This document shows, piece by piece, positions 1 to 9,182 of a stretch of DNA of 64,000 nt. The DNA is from Mucilaginibacter yixingensis. Its GTDB lineage: Bacteria > Bacteroidota > Bacteroidia > Sphingobacteriales > Sphingobacteriaceae. The notes below the pieces were generated by a model. It saw nothing but the letters and a program-made list of their open reading frames with translations, ran no database searches and was not told where the DNA came from. The stretch lies in the NCBI RefSeq assembly GCF_041080815.1, contig NZ_CP160205.1, positions 4,650,001-4,714,000 on the forward strand. Reading direction: 5' to 3'. Position numbers and translations under genes: made by a program. Position 1 is the first letter of the stretch; each line of letters begins with the position of its first letter.

Positions 1-407
1 AGACCGTGCTTGCCTTCGGCAATATCTTCGCCGTTAAAAAAGGAAATGTTTGAGCCGGTACCTAATACGCAGCACAAGCCTTTCTCCTTACCACAGGTGG
101 CATAGGCCGAGCCCAGCAGATCGCTATCCACACTCACAAACGCTTTGGGGAACACCGCGCTCAGAGCATTAGATACCATCTCATGCCTGTCCGGACTGGA
201 ACAGCCGGCACCGAAAAAATAAACCTCGGTAACTTTTTGAGATTGGGCCACCAAGGGGTGCAATTGAGATTTTATCTTTTTCTCAATTTCCTTCTCGGTT
301 AAAAAATAGGGATTAAGGCCATCACTAAAATATTCTACCGGTTCCTGGCCGGGAACATTTAGCAACCAATCTGTTTTTGACGAACCGCTATCAGCAACTA
401 AAATCAT
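1..407 (-). CDS. N-acetylglucosamine kinase-like BadF/BadG-family ATPase, 3' end cut by window
   Basis: The visible N-terminal 135 residues begin MILVADSGSSKTDW, the phosphate-1 loop of the ASKHA (actin/hexokinase) fold, and contain a second phosphate loop, LGTGSNISFF, about 110 residues in. That pairing is characteristic of the BadF/BadG/BcrA/BcrD family, whose Bacteroidota members are usually N-acetylglucosamine or glucosamine kinases phosphorylating amino sugars with ATP in the cytoplasm during cell-wall recycling. The start ATG overlaps the TGA of the upstream response regulator in an ATGA junction, so the two are probably translationally coupled. The C-terminal half lies outside the window, so substrate-determining residues cannot be judged. 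Confidence 0.8.
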   Translation of the reverse strand, partial: MILVADSGSSKTDWLLNVPGQEPVEYFSDGLNPYFLTEKEIEKKIKSQLHPLVAQSQKVTEVYFFGAGCSSPDRHEMVSNALSAVFPKAFVSVDSDLLGSAYATCGKEKGLCCVLGTGSNISFFNGEDIAEGKHG

Positions 408-784
408 GCACAGAGCTCTTCCAATACTTTATGGGTAAGCGGCTTGTGGATGAACTGGGTAATGTATTTGTTTTCTGTAGACCGTTTATAGTCGTTAGGA
501 TCGAGCGATGACGAGAGCATGAAGATCTTGGCGCTCTTTACATTATCATCCAGTTTATCATACTCCTGCAAAAACTCAAAGCCGTTCATGTTGGGCATCC
601 TGATGTCTAAAAATATCACATCCGGGCGCACATCACCTTTCCGTAATGACTCGATGGCTTCTGCAGGCGATTGCCGCACAATAATTTCTTCAGCGAAGTG
701 CCCGCTTTCTAATATCCTCCTGGTGACAAAATTATCAATGTAATTGTCATCAATCAGCAAACATATTTTATAGCAGGGCAACAT
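404..784 (-). CDS. Single-domain response regulator (CheY-like receiver)
   Basis: This 126-residue protein is a stand-alone receiver domain with no output domain. The acidic pair D12-D13, phospho-acceptor D60 in FLDIRMPNMNG, the Ser/Thr region LSSS and the conserved lysine K114 in HKPL are all present, so it should be phosphorylatable. Receiver-only proteins act by protein-protein contact, commonly shuttling phosphate from a hybrid kinase. No kinase gene is adjacent. It overlaps the following sugar kinase-like gene by the ATGA junction, which suggests co-transcription. The input and output partners are unknown. Confidence 0.85.
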   Translation of the reverse strand: MLPCYKICLLIDDNYIDNFVTRRILESGHFAEEIIVRQSPAEAIESLRKGDVRPDVIFLDIRMPNMNGFEFLQEYDKLDDNVKSAKIFMLSSSLDPNDYKRSTENKYITQFIHKPLTHKVLEELCA

Positions 785-836
785 ATAGTCTTCAAAAATA
801 GTCTTTTACGGATAAAAACAATTTTTGTTACGCTTT

Positions 837-2156
837 TTATTGAATATTTATGCTGCTGGTAATCTGGCGCAAGGTAATCTCAGCAATTTTAGACTGATAC
901 TGAGCGGCAAAAAACTTAGACTGTGCGTCAAGATAATTGCGCTGTGCCTCACGAATTTCCAGCGGCGTAATGTTGCCCAGTTTGTACTTATCCAGCGAAA
1001 TCTCCAGGTTGCGGTGAGCTATCTCAACGTTGTTCTGGCCCAGCTTCATCAGGTCTAAACCTGACAGGTAAGCCACGTACAGGTTGTTGATCTGCGCCTC
1101 CACATTCATCCTGATTTGCTTAGAATCAATGTCTGCGTTGCTGATCTGCAACTTGGCATTACGCTCGCGGCGCCATTGGTTAAAGCCATCAAATATATTG
1201 ATGGATGCCGTTACGCCATAGCTAACACCGCGGGTATCCTGCGTACGGGTAAAGCCTGCCGGGGTTTTACTGTTAGTCCACGCATAACCACCATTCACCC
1301 CCACTACCGGGTAACGGGTTGACTGTACCTGTTTCAGGTTAATTTCGGCCAGACGTTTATTAATATCTGCCGAAAGTATGGCGGGGTTTTGCGTTTGCGC
1401 GTTGTTAATAATATCGCCCAGTTTTAATGACTCATCTACCTTAATGGTATCGGCCACGTTAAAATCTGTCTGTAAATCGCGGATCAATAACTGGTTCAGC
1501 CTGATCTTTGAGCTTTTGTATTGCTGCACCAATGTCAGCAATGTAGCAGTATCGGTATTCAGGTTCACCTGGGCATTCAGCACATCCAGGCGGGAGGCAC
1601 GGCCTACACCAAATTTATCATTGGCATAGCGCAACTGCGTACGCGAGATGTCAATAGCACCTTTCTGCGCACGGATCTCCTCGTTCTGATTAATCAGATC
1701 ATAATAAGTGCTCAGCACAGCGGCCATAGTACTCTGCACGGTATCGCGCAGCTGAATATCGCTCAGCTGGTTCAGTTGTTTCAACTGATCATAATTGGCA
1801 AACATGGCAAAGCCGTTAAAGATGGTCCAGTTTAAGGTTGGGCCATAAGTAAGGTTACTGTTTTTAGCGCTGGGGATGGTATTTACCGTACCATCGCTAC
1901 GCGTTTGCTCAATATGCTGCTGGCTATTACTTTGGCTTATACTACCGGTAAGTACAGGTAACATGCCGGCATTGCCCGGAGTAACGTTGTTTTGGGCAAT
2001 GCTTTTATTGTTTTGCGACAGCTGAATGTTGTAGTTGTTTTTCAACGCAATCTCTACCGCCTCTTTGAGCGACAGGTAGGGCGCATTTTGAGCCTTAACG
2101 CTTAGCGCCGCAGGCATGCACAACATTAACAGGCAAATTATCTTACTAAATTTCAT
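837..2156 (-). CDS. TolC-family outer-membrane efflux channel
   Basis: The protein has 439 residues when started at the ATG at 2156, which gives a clean Sec signal peptide (MKFSKIICLLMLCMPAALS...). A longer reading would need a TTG at 2177 and would overlap the RND gene. The body has two repeats of alpha-helical barrel and beta segments typical of the OEP family (for example LSLKEAVEIALKNNYNIQLS near the N terminus and ISLDKYKLGNITPLEIREAQ near the C terminus). It should form the trimeric outer-membrane exit duct for the RND pump encoded immediately upstream. It is the last gene of the marR-adaptor-RND-TolC operon. Confidence 0.93.
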   Translation of the reverse strand: MKFSKIICLLMLCMPAALSVKAQNAPYLSLKEAVEIALKNNYNIQLSQNNKSIAQNNVTPGNAGMLPVLTGSISQSNSQQHIEQTRSDGTVNTIPSAKNSNLTYGPTLNWTIFNGFAMFANYDQLKQLNQLSDIQLRDTVQSTMAAVLSTYYDLINQNEEIRAQKGAIDISRTQLRYANDKFGVGRASRLDVLNAQVNLNTDTATLLTLVQQYKSSKIRLNQLLIRDLQTDFNVADTIKVDESLKLGDIINNAQTQNPAILSADINKRLAEINLKQVQSTRYPVVGVNGGYAWTNSKTPAGFTRTQDTRGVSYGVTASINIFDGFNQWRRERNAKLQISNADIDSKQIRMNVEAQINNLYVAYLSGLDLMKLGQNNVEIAHRNLEISLDKYKLGNITPLEIREAQRNYLDAQSKFFAAQYQSKIAEITLRQITSSINIQ

Positions 2157-2163
2157 ATCAATG

Positions 2164-5100
2164 TTAGACGTTTTCAATCAGTTTAGGTTCACTATCGTCA
2201 GGCTGGTGATGGCCGTGGTGATGAAGATGGCTATCGCCAGATTTTATGTCCTCAGGATTTTCATCCGGGTTATGGCGCTCTTTAGAAGCAATCATCATGT
2301 AAATAGTTGGGATGATATACAGCGTCAGGATCAGCGAGAACATCATACCACCAATAATTACAATACCCAGTGATACACGGCTCTTGGCGCCAGAACCCAA
2401 TGCAAATGCAATAGGCACCGAGCCCAGCACAACCGCCAAACTGGTCATCAAGATTGGGCGCAGACGGGCAGTTGCCGCTTCTACCACCGCCTCGTATTTA
2501 TCCAGCCCCTGCTCCATACGCTGGTTGGCAAACTCTACAATCAAGATACCATTTTTGGTTACCAGACCTACCAGGGTGATCATGCCAATCTCTGAGAAGA
2601 TGTTGAGTGTTTGGTTAAACAACCACAATGATATAAATGCACCGGCAATGGCCAGCGGCACCGTCATCATTACTATAAACGGATCTATAAAGCTTTCAAA
2701 CTGCGCGGCCAGTACCAGGTAAATAAGTAGCAACGCAAAACCAAAGGCAAAGAAGATACCTGATGAACTCTCAGTATAATCTCGCGACGGACCACTCAAC
2801 GCGGTGCTGAACGTGGCGTCTAGTTTCTCGTTGGCAATACGCTGCATCTCGGCAATACCCTCGCTCATAGAATGGCCTGGCGCCAGACCAGCCTGTATTG
2901 TAGCCGATTTAAAGCGGTTAAAGTGATAAATAGCCGGTGGTGTAGCGTCTTCTGCAATTTTCACCACGTTATCCAGCTGAATGAGCTGACCTTTATCATT
3001 ACGTACGTAGATCGATTTCAGATCCAGCGGCTGATCGCGGTTGGCGCGGTCTACCTGGGCCACTACCTGATACTGCTTACCGTTGATCAGGAAGTAATCC
3101 AACCTGCCGGCACTATAGTACAATTGCAGTGTTTGGGCAATATCTGCTACCGATACACCCAGATCGCGGGCCTTGTCGCGGTCTGTAGTTACCGTCAGCT
3201 CCGGCTTGGTGAATTTCAGGTTCACATCCGGCGTTTGCAGAATGGAGCTCTTTTGCACCTCGGTCATCAGATCTGGCAGTACCTTACGGATCTTTTCAAA
3301 GTCCTGATTCTGGATTACAAATTGGATAGGCAAGGATGTTTTAGCACCCGAGCCACCACCAGATATAGTTTGCTCCTGCACCACGATCACGCGGGCATCA
3401 GGGAATTTTTTTAACTTACTGGTAAACCAATCAGCAATCTGCGCCTGGGTGCGATGGCGCTGATCAGGCTCTGTTAAACCGATACGGCCAAAGCCACTGT
3501 TAACCGCACCGCTACCACCCTGCCCTGCTGCCGTGATAGCAATACTCACCTTTTTCTCGGGGATTGAATCTTCTATCAGCTGCCCTATCTTATCCATATA
3601 ACGGCTCATATACTCGTATGATGAACCCTCCGGTGCAGTAACAGTATAACGAACCAAGCTACGGTCATCCAGCGGAGCCAACTCTGACGGTGTAACCTTC
3701 ATCAACACATAAATGATAATGAACGATGCCACCATAATTGGCCAGGTGAGCCATTTATACTTCATAAACCCTTCCAGCGTTTCTTTGTAGGCATTGGTCA
3801 TGCGCTCAAAGAAAGGCTCGGTACGTTCATAAAATTTAGAGTGCCCGTGGTTTTTGCGAATCAGTTTTACGTTCAGCATCGGCGTTAACGACAGCGATAC
3901 GAAAGCCGAAATCAATACCGAACCTGCTACCACCACCGCAAACTCGCGGAATAACCTGCCGGTAAAGCCCTGTAAAAACACAATAGGCAAAAACACCGCC
4001 GCCAGCGTTACCGAGGTTGATACTACCGCAAAGAAAATCTCTGCCGAGCCCTCAAACGCCGCCTTACGGATAGGCATCCCCGCTTCCACCTTCTTATAAA
4101 TATTCTCCGTCACTACGATACCGTCATCCACCACCAGACCGGTGGCCAGCACAATTCCCAGCAGTGAGAGGATATTGATAGAGAACCCGAAGATATACAT
4201 GATGAAGAACGCACCGATCAACGATACCGGAATATCAATCAACGGACGGAAGGCGATGAGCCAATCGCGGAAGAACAGGTAGATAATTACTACCACCAGC
4301 ACGAAAGACACCAGCAAGGTTTCCTTCACCTCATCCAAAGATTGAGTGATGAAACGGGTGTTATCCAGCGCCACCTCCAGTTTAATATCAGGCGGCAAAT
4401 CTTTCTTAATCTGATCTAAGCGCTTATAAAAGTCCTTAGCAATCTGCACGTAGTTAGCACCCGGTTGCGGCACCACAGCCAAACCAATCTCAGGGATACC
4501 CGATTCTTTCAGCGAAGTTTCCTCGTTAGCAGACCCCAGGGTGGCATAACCAATATCACTAAAGTGCACAACGCGGTCGCTGTCTGAGCGGATAATCAGA
4601 TCGTTAAAATCTTTAACGGTATGCAGTTTACCCAGCGCACGTACAGCCAGCTCGGTATTGTTACCTTCAATTTTACCGGCAGGCAGCTCCACGTTCTCTT
4701 TTGCCATAGCCGCGCTGATATCGGTTGCGCTTAGTTTGAGGGCGCTCAACTTGTTCGGGTCAATCCATAAACGCATAGCGTATTGGCGCTGGCCCTGTAT
4801 GTTAATGGCACTTACGCCGGGGATGGTTTGCAAGCCTTCCTGCAACACGTTCTCGGCATAATCATCCACCTGGTTAATGTTGCGGGTGTTACTGCTTACC
4901 GTAAGGGTGATGATGTTATCGGCGTTGGCATCGGCCTTGGTTACTACCGGCGGAGCGTCAATATCCTGCGGCAGCTGACGCTGGGCCTGAGATACTTTGT
5001 CGCGCACGTCGTTAGCGGCAGTTTCCAGATCGGCATCCAGGTTAAATTCTACCGTAATGTTACTGCTGCCCACACTACTGGTTGACGAAATGTTGCGGAT

Positions 5101-5328
5101 GCCCTGCACACCGTTAATGGCTTTCTCCAACGGTTCGGTAATCTGCGATTCGATAACGTCTGAGTTGGCACCTGCGTAGCTGGTACTTACAGAAATGATG
5201 GGCGGATCTACCGACGGAAAATCGCGTACACCCAAAAAGTTGTAGCCCATTACGCCAAACAGCACAATTACAACCGAAAATACGGTTGCCAGTACCGGCC
5301 TTTTTATACTGACTGAGGATAAACTCAT
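2164..5328 (-). CDS. RND multidrug efflux pump, HAE1 (AcrB/MexB) type
   Basis: At 1054 residues it has the full length of a hydrophobe/amphiphile RND pump: an N-terminal membrane helix (MSLSSVSIKRPVLATVFSVV), two large periplasmic loops and twelve expected membrane helices. The proton-relay acidic pair is visible as VVDDGIVVTENI in the TM4 region. It should exchange protons for drugs or detergents across the inner membrane, working with the adaptor and TolC protein from the same operon. The C-terminal cytoplasmic tail carries a histidine cluster (HLHHHGHH, residues 1034-1041), unusual for an HAE1 pump. The drug spectrum cannot be read from sequence. Confidence 0.95.
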   Translation of the reverse strand: MSLSSVSIKRPVLATVFSVVIVLFGVMGYNFLGVRDFPSVDPPIISVSTSYAGANSDVIESQITEPLEKAINGVQGIRNISSTSSVGSSNITVEFNLDADLETAANDVRDKVSQAQRQLPQDIDAPPVVTKADANADNIITLTVSSNTRNINQVDDYAENVLQEGLQTIPGVSAINIQGQRQYAMRLWIDPNKLSALKLSATDISAAMAKENVELPAGKIEGNNTELAVRALGKLHTVKDFNDLIIRSDSDRVVHFSDIGYATLGSANEETSLKESGIPEIGLAVVPQPGANYVQIAKDFYKRLDQIKKDLPPDIKLEVALDNTRFITQSLDEVKETLLVSFVLVVVIIYLFFRDWLIAFRPLIDIPVSLIGAFFIMYIFGFSINILSLLGIVLATGLVVDDGIVVTENIYKKVEAGMPIRKAAFEGSAEIFFAVVSTSVTLAAVFLPIVFLQGFTGRLFREFAVVVAGSVLISAFVSLSLTPMLNVKLIRKNHGHSKFYERTEPFFERMTNAYKETLEGFMKYKWLTWPIMVASFIIIYVLMKVTPSELAPLDDRSLVRYTVTAPEGSSYEYMSRYMDKIGQLIEDSIPEKKVSIAITAAGQGGSGAVNSGFGRIGLTEPDQRHRTQAQIADWFTSKLKKFPDARVIVVQEQTISGGGSGAKTSLPIQFVIQNQDFEKIRKVLPDLMTEVQKSSILQTPDVNLKFTKPELTVTTDRDKARDLGVSVADIAQTLQLYYSAGRLDYFLINGKQYQVVAQVDRANRDQPLDLKSIYVRNDKGQLIQLDNVVKIAEDATPPAIYHFNRFKSATIQAGLAPGHSMSEGIAEMQRIANEKLDATFSTALSGPSRDYTESSSGIFFAFGFALLLIYLVLAAQFESFIDPFIVMMTVPLAIAGAFISLWLFNQTLNIFSEIGMITLVGLVTKNGILIVEFANQRMEQGLDKYEAVVEAATARLRPILMTSLAVVLGSVPIAFALGSGAKSRVSLGIVIIGGMMFSLILTLYIIPTIYMMIASKERHNPDENPEDIKSGDSHLHHHGHHQPDDSEPKLIENV

Positions 5329-5335
5329 AGCTGTA

Positions 5336-6421
5336 CTATTTAATTACTTTATTCACTTTCAGATGAATCTTCGGACGCATCTGTATAATAGCCGATACCA
5401 CCAGGCTATCGCCAGGTTTCAGGCCGCTTACTACCTGCAGCTTGGTATCGGTACGCATATCCGTAGTTACGTATGCCGGAGTGGCTATGCCTTTTTTAAG
5501 CAACCAAACTTTGCTGCTTTTTAAATCTGGCGTAACACACTCCGTTGGCACCATAATGGTTTTCGGGATCTGATCCAGCGTCAGGTTGATTTTGGCAAAA
5601 GCACCGGCAGTTAACAGATTTTTAGGGTTAGGTGCTTTTGCCCTAACCGTTATGCTGCGCGACGTGACATCAATAGCCGGCTCAAGCGCATAAACAGTAG
5701 CCTCAAAATTATCGCGCGAGCTGGCAATGGTAAATTTCACTTTGCTGCCCGGCTTAATTAATGGCAGGTAACGCTCAGGTACAGAGAAAGTCACCTTGGC
5801 CGGATCAATATTAACCAGCGTTGCGATAGACGTAGACGGCGACAGGTATCCACCCGGACTTACATTACGTAAACCGATGGTACCCGAGAATGGCGCGCGG
5901 ATCTCTGTTTTGGCAATCTGTGCTTTGATCAGCTCGGCCTGGGCCTGCAAAGAGTTCAGTGACGTGAGCGAGGTGTCATACTCCTGCTTGCTGATGGCTT
6001 CTTTTTCCAGCAGGATACGGTTACGATACTCGTTCTCTTTTGCCAGTGATACCTGGTACTGGGTTTGTTTAAGCGATGCCACCAGGTCAAGATTGTAAAC
6101 CTTGACCAGCAACTGTCCTTTTTTAACGCTGCTGCCCTCGTTAAAATAAATACCGGTAATGTTACCGGCGGTTTCGCTAATGAGGTTTACGCGCTCGTTG
6201 GCATCAATAGAACCGGTGATATCGATGTTATTGTTCACGGCAGTATCTTTCACTACCATGATATTTACCGATACCGGACCTGTTTTTTTGCCGCCTTTAC
6301 CCTTGCCGCTTTTTGCAGCAATGGCGGCCGACTCTTTGGCCTTGGCGCCCCACAGCTTATTATACAATAAAAAGGCTACTATTAAGCCTATAACAGTAAA
6401 TGCAATATACCTGGTTTTCAT
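5336..6421 (-). CDS. RND efflux periplasmic adaptor (membrane fusion protein)
   Basis: This 361-residue protein starts with one membrane anchor (about residues 5-22), followed by a basic K/G linker, a lipoyl-like half motif (ERVNLISETAGNITGIYFNEG), a coiled-coil hairpin (about residues 110-170) and the second lipoyl half (EIRAPFSGTIGLRNVSPG). Beta-barrel and membrane-proximal domains follow. That order defines the HlyD/AcrA adaptor family. It bridges the RND pump and TolC protein. The gene ends 7 bp before the RND start, consistent with one transcript driven from upstream of marR. Confidence 0.94.
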   Translation of the reverse strand: MKTRYIAFTVIGLIVAFLLYNKLWGAKAKESAAIAAKSGKGKGGKKTGPVSVNIMVVKDTAVNNNIDITGSIDANERVNLISETAGNITGIYFNEGSSVKKGQLLVKVYNLDLVASLKQTQYQVSLAKENEYRNRILLEKEAISKQEYDTSLTSLNSLQAQAELIKAQIAKTEIRAPFSGTIGLRNVSPGGYLSPSTSIATLVNIDPAKVTFSVPERYLPLIKPGSKVKFTIASSRDNFEATVYALEPAIDVTSRSITVRAKAPNPKNLLTAGAFAKINLTLDQIPKTIMVPTECVTPDLKSSKVWLLKKGIATPAYVTTDMRTDTKLQVVSGLKPGDSLVVSAIIQMRPKIHLKVNKVIK

Positions 6422-6434
6422 TTTCTCCTGATGG

Positions 6435-6899
6435 CTACTTGTTGAGGTTTAGCTTTATGTTGAGTTCTTTATTTGCGTATGGTTTCAAATTCTCTTCCAT
6501 TTTAAACAATACCTTGAAAAAGGTTTCCATTTCTTCGGCGGTCACTTCTTTGGCCACGGTGTTGTTAATGGAATTAAATGCGGCCACAATTTCGGGCACG
6601 GCGGCTTCGGCTTTGGCGGTCACTTTTAAAAAGTGTTCGCGCCTGTCGTTCGGGTTTACCTCACGGTATACATAGCCGCGGTCTGTCAAAAAATCAATGA
6701 TACTTACCATGGCCGATTTATCCTTGCCCAGCTTGTCGCCCAGTGCTTTCTGGGTGAGCTTGCCGTTGTTGGCATGAATAAGCGACAGCACATACCAATA
6801 GCGGTTAATACCCAGATGCTCAACCCTTTTTGAGAGCACATTCAAGTACACTTTAGCTACATGTATCAATTTACGCGAAATAGGTTCCGTAACTTCCAT
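6435..6899 (-). CDS. MarR-family transcriptional regulator
   Basis: The 154-residue protein has the MarR winged-helix layout: N-terminal dimerisation helix, HTH (LTQKALGDKLGKDKSAMVSIIDFL) and a wing with the family hallmark DR.Y..R..NPNDRREHFL. It is the first gene of the efflux operon, 13 bp ahead of the adaptor gene, so it probably represses its own operon until a phenolic or lipophilic ligand releases it. No clear palindromic operator was found in the 234 bp upstream; the repeated TTGNATGTATCAA-like bases around 6860 and 6945 are only suggestive. Confidence 0.9.
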   Translation of the reverse strand: MEVTEPISRKLIHVAKVYLNVLSKRVEHLGINRYWYVLSLIHANNGKLTQKALGDKLGKDKSAMVSIIDFLTDRGYVYREVNPNDRREHFLKVTAKAEAAVPEIVAAFNSINNTVAKEVTAEEMETFFKVLFKMEENLKPYANKELNIKLNLNK

Positions 6900-7052
6900 T
6901 GGTAGTATTGAACCACGAAAATAGATAGTGGTTTATATAAATAGTTGCATGTATCAACCATTTTACGATATTAAGTCAAGATTAACAAAATTGGCTGAAC
7001 TGAAGGGGTTTCTGTAGCCTATTTGTTATAAAAATGTGGTCGATCACGGCAC

Positions 7053-7074
7053 AAACTGACGAGTTTGTCAGTTT
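7053..7074. terminator. Short hairpin downstream of the desaturase gene
   Basis: AAACTGAC pairs with GTCAGTTT around a six-base loop. It lies about 60 bp past the stop of the minus-strand desaturase gene. No run of T follows on that strand, so intrinsic termination is only a possibility. A fragment resembling one end of the dispersed repeats (TTCGGAATGACAAG) follows at about 7101-7114. Confidence 0.3.
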
Positions 7075-7133
7075 TACCTCTCTTAGAGAAATGCGCCGCT
7101 TGTTCGGAATGACAAGCGAGTTAAGTAAATCGG

Positions 7134-8603
7134 TTAAACCCAATCTGCCACAATCTTTGCCGATAGCAAAGCCAGCGGAATCCCGCCACCCGGATGCACA
7201 CTGCCCCCGCAGAAATACAGGTTTTTTACTTTTGACTGCCGGTTGGCGTGCCGCAGAAATGCTGCCAGCTGGCTGTTGGAGCTGCTGCCATAAATAGAAC
7301 CTTTATAGGATGATGTGCGCTGCTCAATATTGCGTGGATCAAGCACGCTCTCGCTGACGATGAGCGGGGCGATGTCCGTGCCCAGCATTGACGAAAGTTT
7401 TTTTATCACATTCCTGCGTGATGTGTTAACTAACGCATCCCAATCCTGCCCGTTGTTGGCTGGTACGTTAATCATTACAAACCAATTCTCGCAACCATCG
7501 GGGGCATCACCCGGTTGCAGCTTTGAGCTGATGTTGATATAAACCGTTGGGTCATTGCTAATGGTTTGCTCCTTCCAAATGGCGTTGAACTCGGCCTTGT
7601 AATCGCCACTGAAAAAGATGTTGTGCAGGTGCAGGTCGTCAAAACGTGATAAAATACCCCAGTAGAAAATCAGCGCCGAACTGCTGCGCTCTTGCCGTAA
7701 TGTTTTCTGCGGATGCAGATCGGGGCGTTTGCCCAGCAGCTTTTTATAGGTAGGGTAAACATCCATATTAGATACCACTATATTGGCTTCAATAACTTCG
7801 CCATTCACCTTTATGCCGGTGGCGCGATTATCGCGCAGCAAAATCTCTTCAACGGGGGCGTTATAATTTATTTTAACACTTAATGACGTGGCCAGCTCCA
7901 CCAGTTTCTGCGTAATGCTATACATGCCGCCCTCAGGGAAATAAGCGCCCAAATGCTGTTCCAGGTGCGGAATTACGTTGAGCGTAGCCGGGGCTTGATA
8001 GGGGTTAGAACCATTGTAAGTGGCATACCGATCAAAATATTGCACCAAACGCTTATCTCTAAAAAAGCTTTGGTTAGCCCGGTGCATGGTGCGCATGGCA
8101 TCAATCTGAAACAGTTGCAGCACCGATTTTAGTGTTTTAAAACTCAAATAAGTGCGCAACCTGTGCAGCGATTGCTCCAGGAAAACATGATTGGTAATAC
8201 CGTAAATCCTTTTACTGTTTTGGAGATATTGGCTTACGTGCCCGGCAGGCTCGCCGGTTTGGGTTTGGATTTCGGCCGCCAGCAGATCTGCATCACTTGT
8301 TGATTTGATGCGCGTGCCGTCCGGATAAAAATAATGGCAAACGGTGTCAAGCTTTTGGTAGGAGAAATAATCTTGGGGATTTTTTCCGGCCAGCCTGAAG
8401 AGTTCATCTACATATTGCGGCATGGTAAATAGGCTGGGGCCGGCATCAAACCTAAAACCGTCTTTGGTAAATTCAGAAAGCTTACCGCCAGGGTAATTGT
8501 TGGCCTCAAAAACATGCACCGCATAACCCTTCACCGCCAGCCTGATGGCCACGGCAATACCGGCAACACCGGCGCCAATAACAACTGCACTCTTTTGCGC
8601 CAA
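7134..8603 (-). CDS. Phytoene desaturase-family FAD oxidoreductase (CrtI/CrtD-like)
   Basis: The 489-residue protein has an N-terminal Rossmann FAD motif (VIGAGVAGIAVAIRL, residues 8-22), the family signature GGKLSEFTKDGFRFDAGPSL, and the C-terminal signature GGSVHPGGGIPLALLSAK. Enzymes of this family introduce double bonds into carotenoid backbones (CrtI) or act on hydroxylated carotenoids (CrtD). No phytoene synthase, cyclase or hydroxylase gene is adjacent, so the exact step is undecided. The only in-frame start after the upstream stop codon is a TTG at 8603. A small membrane-protein gene lies 13 bp upstream on the same strand and is probably co-transcribed. Confidence 0.85.
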   Translation of the reverse strand: MAQKSAVVIGAGVAGIAVAIRLAVKGYAVHVFEANNYPGGKLSEFTKDGFRFDAGPSLFTMPQYVDELFRLAGKNPQDYFSYQKLDTVCHYFYPDGTRIKSTSDADLLAAEIQTQTGEPAGHVSQYLQNSKRIYGITNHVFLEQSLHRLRTYLSFKTLKSVLQLFQIDAMRTMHRANQSFFRDKRLVQYFDRYATYNGSNPYQAPATLNVIPHLEQHLGAYFPEGGMYSITQKLVELATSLSVKINYNAPVEEILLRDNRATGIKVNGEVIEANIVVSNMDVYPTYKKLLGKRPDLHPQKTLRQERSSSALIFYWGILSRFDDLHLHNIFFSGDYKAEFNAIWKEQTISNDPTVYINISSKLQPGDAPDGCENWFVMINVPANNGQDWDALVNTSRRNVIKKLSSMLGTDIAPLIVSESVLDPRNIEQRTSSYKGSIYGSSSNSQLAAFLRHANRQSKVKNLYFCGGSVHPGGGIPLALLSAKIVADWV

Positions 8604-8616
8604 ACTTCAGGAGAAT

Positions 8617-8805
8617 TTAGGTGGCTTTATTTCGGTACTTAGCCAGCTTAATCAAGCTGACCAGCAGCAAGCCAATGGCTGCTCCCTTTATAAGCCCATC
8701 GGCACCGTCGGGCTCGGCATGCCAGTAATGTTTAATGAAGAAACTGGCAGGCAATAAAATCAATCCAATAATGGCGGCCAGTTTTACGGGTGCAGAGTTT
8801 CTCAT
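8617..8805 (-). CDS. Small membrane protein, unknown function
   Basis: This is a 62-residue protein with two predicted membrane helices (about residues 7-24 and 38-53) separated by a short acidic loop (YWHAEPDGADG). The C terminus is basic. I do not recognise a family. The close spacing to the desaturase-like gene downstream suggests a shared transcript and possibly a membrane-associated accessory role in carotenoid metabolism, which is only a contextual inference. Confidence 0.55.
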   Translation of the reverse strand: MRNSAPVKLAAIIGLILLPASFFIKHYWHAEPDGADGLIKGAAIGLLLVSLIKLAKYRNKAT

Positions 8806-9082
8806 ACCATTGATTTGCGGTTAGGTAAAGTTAGATAAAAGCAAGGGCATCTCCGCTACAGAAACGCCCCTACATATTTAAACAGCGAGTATTTTATCAG
8901 TTTGCTTTCTTATACATTACGCCATGTGCTCTGCAAGATAACTTAAGTTGAGTGATATTCCTATTCGCTTCCTTCACCGCAGCGTTGCATTTATTGCCCC
9001 AGGCAATGGCGTTATTAACCTTTAGATAATATAATTACAGATAATTTACCGGGAAGTTTGGTTTTATTTAAAAGAGCTCATC

Positions 9083-9115
9083 CTTTAGCGATGGATTTGA
9101 AACCCATCGCTAAAG
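9083..9115. terminator. 12-bp perfect hairpin after the LysR gene
   Basis: CTTTAGCGATGG pairs perfectly with CCATCGCTAAAG across a 9-nt loop. It is the second of two hairpins met by transcripts leaving the LysR gene and may be a terminator or a palindromic repeat. Confidence 0.45.
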
Positions 9116-9132
9116 AACATACGGCACACAAA

Positions 9133-9162
9133 GACTTACGAAGTTTTAAAAGTTCGTAAGTC
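9133..9162. terminator. 10-bp perfect hairpin after the LysR gene
   Basis: GACTTACGAA pairs with TTCGTAAGTC; the 10-nt loop GTTTTAAAAG is itself nearly self-complementary. It lies 21 bp beyond the LysR stop codon, where a terminator would be expected. Confidence 0.5.
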
Positions 9163-9182
9163 TAAACTCATTAAATTGGTTG

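Larger units (their letters stand above)
8806..9182. other. Non-coding stretch with two tandem hairpins
   Basis: This 377-bp stretch has no credible gene. It separates the LysR gene from the small membrane-protein gene, both on the minus strand. The only structure I see is the pair of perfect hairpins at 9083-9115 and 9133-9162. The promoter of the membrane-protein/desaturase pair is expected near 8806-8860 but no convincing TAnnTTTG element is visible. Confidence 0.6.
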
